A stretch of 64,000 bases of DNA from Emergomyces orientalis (taxonomy: Eukaryota; Ascomycota; Eurotiomycetes; Onygenales; Ajellomycetaceae): contig MOWL01000002.1 of NCBI GenBank assembly GCA_002110485.1, positions 1,116,001-1,180,000 of the forward strand. Reading direction: 5' to 3'. Position 1 is the stretch's first letter. The number at the start of each line of letters is the position of its first letter. Below the pieces are notes generated by a model, which ran no database searches, was not told the DNA's origin, and worked only from the letters and a program-made list of their open reading frames with translations. Positions 59,110 through 64,000 of this stretch are shown one piece after another. Made by a program: the position numbers and the translations under genes.

Positions 59110-62077
59110 GGCTGGCTAATGTCGGCTCGGAATCGACACTGCGACTACTTTTCGACCGTCGAGACCATTTTTGGCGGGATTCCCTAGAGGGGGATTGCGG
59201 ACGGCAGAGATCGCGACTTTATTAAGCAAATGCGTGGACCATCGCATAGCTCGGGGAGACAAGTGTTGGGATATTTTCTTGTCCCTTTTATCCAGATTTT
59301 ATTATTATTACCGATCTGATATCTTGTTGATAAAACCATCAATTTTTATTTTGGGAAGCGCCATGCATATTTTCTCTCTATGTTTCTCCCCTTATTCTAT
59401 GGGATAAAATGAGGGGTTTTGATTTGTATTAACCGCCTCCGAAACTTTTTTCCTTGTACAGAACATATACAACGGATGTCTACTTCAACAAAGGCAATAC
59501 AAATGTCATGACCCCTAACTGCCTCTTTGTATGTCGATTTGTGAACCCATAATGTAGATCCTTGAAACACTGCGAGCTCCTCCGTGTAAGATAAAGCACA
59601 AGGAAGGCCCCTGGCCGATAGAAATCTAGACCTGAAGAATCTTGGAAGGTTAGCCAGCAGGAGGCAGGGTTAAGTTTCTTATCTTAGGCTTCCTAGGCAT
59701 TCCGATTTCCTTTTTTCAAATTCCTGTTTTTTCCCTTGCTGTCTGTTGCTATTCTTGTTCTTAATTATTTGACATGGATCCGAGCCTTTACCAGGGATGA
59801 CGTTATATTTTCCTGGGGGGGGGATTTTCTGCTACGAAAGACATTGACAAGATGTAGAGATGGAAAATTGCAGGCCATGGAGGAATTACGAAGGATACGT
59901 ACCTAGATAGGGAATGTTAAGAATACAGATGTACAGTACATGTACAGGCGTAAAATTAACTGCCTGTTTAGCCGGTCGTTATGCACGTAAAATGAATATG
60001 ATACCAGACCCTCCGAATCGTCAAGTCATTTATGACTTTGTGGCAGATGGGTAACGACACCTCACGGGTTGAGATATTTATAACTTAGGTAGCAAGCTAG
60101 CTAGGTAGATAACCAAACCACTTTTCATTGTCAGTCACTAAGTGACAGGCAGACATGCGTCAGTTAGCAGAACAAGAGGGCTGGGTGTTGGGTTGAAGTA
60201 ACATGACATGGCACCTGACGAGAGGGCGAGTTTCAATCATCCCAGTTCATATAAATACATAATAATTAGACACTTTCGCCTGCCTGTCTTGTCGTCGGGC
60301 ACATGAGAAGAAGCAACAAACAGGTGGGATGTGAGAAGGGGGGGGGGTGTGTTGTTTGTGGAGTTCTATGGGCCATGTGGCAAACGTAGGAATCTTGTAC
60401 AGTACATACATACCAGATTCTAGATTAGTTGCTCGGGGGAGAGTCTGAGAGTCTGTGAGAAGGACAAGAAGACATGCAGAATGTCCTTTTCTCATCCCCC
60501 GATCCTGGCTGGCGTCATCTGCCAGTCTGCTGATGGAATTGTTGGGTAAGTCACTGATACCTTGTGCCTGCAGCAATTGGAAGTGTAGGATGCAGGTATC
60601 TGGTACAGGTATTGTTCATCCACGCCAGAGTTTTAACTATCTCGAGCTAAAAAAAATCCCTCCAATGGCCCACATCATTCTGGAGCCCCCGAGTTGCAGG
60701 TATCAGTTACCTGGAATTTTGCAGGCAGCCCAGGCTGCAGCTGGGTATCTCTTACCTGCGCCATTACCCACCACTTCCACCCCGAGTTCCCTTCCCAACC
60801 AGTCGACTATGTATCTAAGTTGCTGGTGGATATCTAATGGTTATCTTTTCTTCTCTCCTTCATTTTCTCTTTCGAATATATCCTAAGATTTCTCCTCTCC
60901 TCGCCTTCTCTCTACTGCTCTCTCCTCCCACACCTCCTACATACTACATACTATACAATACTATACACTCTCCCATATCCCATCAATACTAGTCCCCATC
61001 CCTCCGCTTGAACCGGCGGATCCTGCTGCTCCGTTAATTTAACACAGGTTGTGTACTTGGCTAGTTTATCAGCAACTGCGGCTTATCCTGGGCTATCTGG
61101 TGGGTCACATAACCTACTTCATATAGTTAATCCTTATCGCTGCCTCCCTAGACAATTAAAGAAAGCTGTGGGCTCTACCATTGCAAGCCAAAAAATAAAT
61201 AACCAAAAATAAATAAAAATAAAAAAATAAAATAAAATAAGGATTATAAAAAGATCAAAAATCAATAATAACTAAAGATTAAAAATTAAAAAATTAATCC
61301 ACAGTTATTATTCCCCTTCCTCTCCCCTTTCTCTGCCTATCGTTGTTGTTGTCCCCGTCTCATCTGCTGCAGGTCGCCTTGTTTTGTATCCGCCAATCAC
61401 CATCCCCCGTTCCCATACCCAGACCAGCCAGAGCCAGGAGCCAGGAGCCAGAGCTCACCAGACTCTCACAGTCATCTCCAGGTACCTGGCAAATCTTCCG
61501 TCGTCCTCCTGCATCCTCCTCCTAAACCATTCCCCCCCCCCAAGAAACCTTGCTGCTGTTGTTTCCTCGTACCTCTTCTGCTCGACTTCTTTAATCTATT
61601 CATACATAGCTGGCTATCTATCGTCTCCACTCCTCTCCGCTTTAACTAACTAGCTGTCCGCAGTTAACTCTACCTACGGTTCCCCATACTGCCTAGAATC
61701 CTGTGACCTCATCTCGATTCCTCCCTTCCATCTAGCTTAGCAATCCCGAGTTATCAACTACCACCACAGACTACTCTCCTCTTCCCTGTTTTCCGTGCCA
61801 CGACAGTACCTCGTTCGACATAGGTGACCGGTTTGTCGGCTTTAAATTTAGTTTGCCCATTATCATCAACGCTCTATAAACGCCGATCGTCACCAATACC
61901 CTCCGTCGAACTCTTCCTCCTCCTCCATCCTTTCTCTTTTTCGATTATTTGCTGCTCCAGCCGCTCCTGATGGGACCCCGGTCCAAAGAAACTATTTTTA
62001 TACCGTTGTCGAGGACGTGATCGATTCTGGGGGTTTAGAACCCTTGTTTGTACGTGTGTTCGTGCTGTCTGCCCATC
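59110..62077. other. 3-kb spacer and probable long ATG1 leader
   Basis: The left half has scattered short motifs: TGTACAGTACATGTACA (59930-59946), CTAGGTAG-type words near 60087-60110 and TTGTACAGTACAT (60395-60407). From about 60840 the plus strand is CT-rich with repeated atactacatactatacaatactata, which suggests a promoter/start region. An A/T-only stretch lies near 61186-61305 and CT-rich leader follows to the ATG. No coding gene seen. Confidence 0.55.
61186..61305 (+). repeat. A-rich low-complexity block in ATG1 upstream region
   Basis: About 120 bases almost purely of A and T with AAATAAATA and AAAATAAAAT units. It may sit in the transcribed leader or just before it. Confidence 0.7.
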
Positions 62078-64000
62078 ATGGATTCTCCCAAGGATGCCAC
62101 TCCGGCAACTAGGCCGCCACCGTCCAGACGACGCAGAGAAATGGATATCATTCCTATACAGGTCGGGAGCTATACCCGCCTGGAAGAAATTGGCCGTGGC
62201 AGTTTCGCCACGGTTTATCAGGGCGTCCATAATGTGGGTGTGCCGCTTTCTTTTCTTTTTTTGCGTACATCGGAGCCCGAAATATATACATATACATATT
62301 ATTAATTTAAGAGGTTTATATACTGACATATGGGGACACAGCGAAATCAAACTCTCGTTGCTATCAAGTCTGTGAACATGGCGAGACTGAACAAGAAACT
62401 GAAGGATAACCTGAAATTAGAGATCAATATCCTCAAGGCTGTCCATCATCCTCATATCGTGATGCTTCTAGATTGCCAAGAGACGTCCAATGAGATCCAT
62501 CTTGTTATGGAATATTGTGTCCTTGGAGACCTCTCGATATTTATCAAGAAGCGCGATTCCTTAGTGAGACACCAGTTGACTCGTGATTTGATTCTAAGAT
62601 ACCCAAACCCACAGAGTGGCGGCCTAAATGAAGTTATCGTGCGTCACTTTCTAAAGCAGCTTGCGAGTGCCCTCTATTTCCTCCGGTCAAGAGATTTGGT
62701 CCATCGCGATGTAAAACCTCAAAACCTTTTGCTTAATCCTTCTCCCCAGTCTATCGCCAAGGGAGACTACCGGATACCTCCATACAAGGGAAATGAGGAC
62801 CTATTCACACCGCTTGCAGGCTTGGATTCCATGCCATTGCTCAAACTGGCGGATTTCGGGTTTGCTCGCTCACTTCCTTCCACGTCTCTTGCCGATACCC
62901 TCTGTGGTTCACCTCTCTACATGGCCCCGGAAATCTTGAGGTATGAGAAGTACGATGCTAAAGCCGATCTATGGTCCGTGGGCACTGTCTTGTATGAAAT
63001 GGTGGTTGGGAAGCCGTATTTCAGAGCGACAAACCATGTGGAATTACTTCATAAGATTGAGAAAGCCAATGATCGAATCAAATTTCCCGAACATTGTGAG
63101 GCGTCGGAAACTATGAAAAAGACAATAAGAAACTTGCTCAAACGGAATCCGGTGGAAAGGATGGGTTTTCATGATTTTTTTGAGTCACCAGTCATTAAAG
63201 GGGATATCCCTGGCTTGGTTAATGAGGACCGGTATCCCACTGCTCAGGAAAAATATACTGCTGATGATATACAAAAGGCCGGTTCGACTCGACAGGATCG
63301 GGATGCAAGCGCTGCTCAGGAAGCAGGGTACTCGTCCTCTCCGTCTGAACGCCGCTCTTTGGGGCAACCAGCAGAAGGTCAGCGACCAACCACACCTCAT
63401 CCAGTGTCAGGGAGTTCTCCACGTCCGGCCACTGCTGTACGCCGGATAGGAAGCCGCGATAAACCTGATTTACAGCGGGCAGCCGTGACAGGTCGTCAAC
63501 AAAATATAAATTATCAACCCTCATCCCCTGGACGCCCTGAGTCTGGCGATCAAACTGCTGCTGCCCATGCCATGGAACGGCAACGGAGTCGGAATACATC
63601 GTCTCCCGGATCATCGTTATTTAAGGAAAATACCGTCGAACGGGGAACCGCTCCACAACCGGCATTTGACGATAAGGATTCGGAACGGGAACGGGAACGG
63701 GCAGCTCAGGAAGTGGCTTTCGAACGCGACTATATAATCGTAGAAAAGAGGGCCGTGGAAGTGAACGCCTTTGCTGATGAGCTTGCCGCAAGCCCTCGTA
63801 TACAGCAACAAAATCATGGTTCGGCACGTCTGGCCACGGCCCGGCGTGCTACCACCGCATCTCACTCCCCGAGTACGTCACATGGCGCCCCAACCCGTGC
63901 ATTGCAAATGGTTACTGGCAGGCCGCGAGCCGACTCCAACCACAATCGGCACAGCTCGTACGAGCGGAGATACGGCCCGAGTCCTACCTCCGCAACATCT
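62078..64000 (+). CDS. ATG1: Autophagy serine/threonine kinase Atg1 (C-terminus cut by window edge)
   Basis: Kinase that starts autophagosome formation at the pre-autophagosomal structure with Atg13 and Atg17. Exons 62078-62233 and 62342 to beyond 64000; the 108-nt intron has a CTGAC branch site. The kinase domain runs from about residue 30 to 330: glycine loop GRGSFATVYQG (39-49), Lys61 (VAIKSV), catalytic HRDVKPQNLLL with Asp175, DFGFAR with Asp223, and GSPLYMAPEIL. After it comes a Ser/Arg-rich linker, as in other Atg1 proteins. About 605 residues are present; fungal Atg1 is usually 900-1000, so the C-terminal Atg13-binding (MIT) part is off the right edge. The chosen ATG gives MDSPKDATPATRPPPSRRRR. 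It is preceded by roughly 1.1 kb of leader-like sequence. Confidence 0.96.

Overview
The window looks like a chromosomal piece of a filamentous ascomycete, most likely a dimorphic member of Onygenales (Ajellomycetaceae-like: Histoplasma, Blastomyces or Emmonsia type). The reasons are short introns of about 57-180 nt with GTATGT/GTAAGT donors and CTGAC/CTAAT branch sites, a fungal cell-wall alpha-1,3-glucan synthase, fungus-specific zinc-cluster, Msn2/SebA and 2EXR-type genes, and unusually long gene-free spacers for a fungus. The family-level placement is inference; a Eurotiomycete seems safe.

Layout. 1-5316 (-) is AGS1, alpha-1,3-glucan synthase, with its C-terminus cut by the left edge; 7.3 kb without a recognisable gene lies upstream of it. 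12624-15149 (-) is LEU1 (isopropylmalate isomerase), 15655-17182 (-) is ALG7 (dolichol-P GlcNAc-1-P transferase), and SEH1 (WD40 nucleoporin/SEA subunit, 17485-19019 +) diverges from ALG7. 21200-23713 (-) is a five-exon transcription factor with an atypical internal zinc cluster. 27548-28880 (+) is CCP1, cytochrome c peroxidase. 29649-30428 (+) is DPH4 and 31313-32684 (+) is a thioredoxin-PITH protein. A 13-kb gene desert follows, ending in G-rich and microsatellite DNA and a long leader before the Msn2/Msn4-type factor sebA (45751-48263 +). Then come DPH6 (50477-53026 +, single exon), a small membrane protein (53211-53492 -), SEC59 dolichol kinase (53644-56470 +), a broken 2EXR-type gene (57887-59109) and ATG1 kinase (62078->64000 +), cut by the right edge.

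The genes are mostly housekeeping and stress functions. Two pathways are represented twice: dolichol/N-glycosylation (SEC59 makes dolichyl phosphate, ALG7 consumes it) and diphthamide synthesis on eEF2 (DPH4 early, DPH6 last). AGS1, sebA, CCP1 and ATG1 relate to cell wall, stress, oxidant defence and autophagy. I see no convincing new multi-gene system, CRISPR array, intact transposon or RNA gene. The less ordinary signals are a repeated 13-base near-palindrome scattered in spacers, G-quadruplex-capable DNA before sebA and inside DPH6, the gene deserts, an internal zinc cluster with a long last loop, and a clearly decayed 2EXR gene. Exon boundaries were worked out by hand from splice consensus, reading phase and family knowledge.
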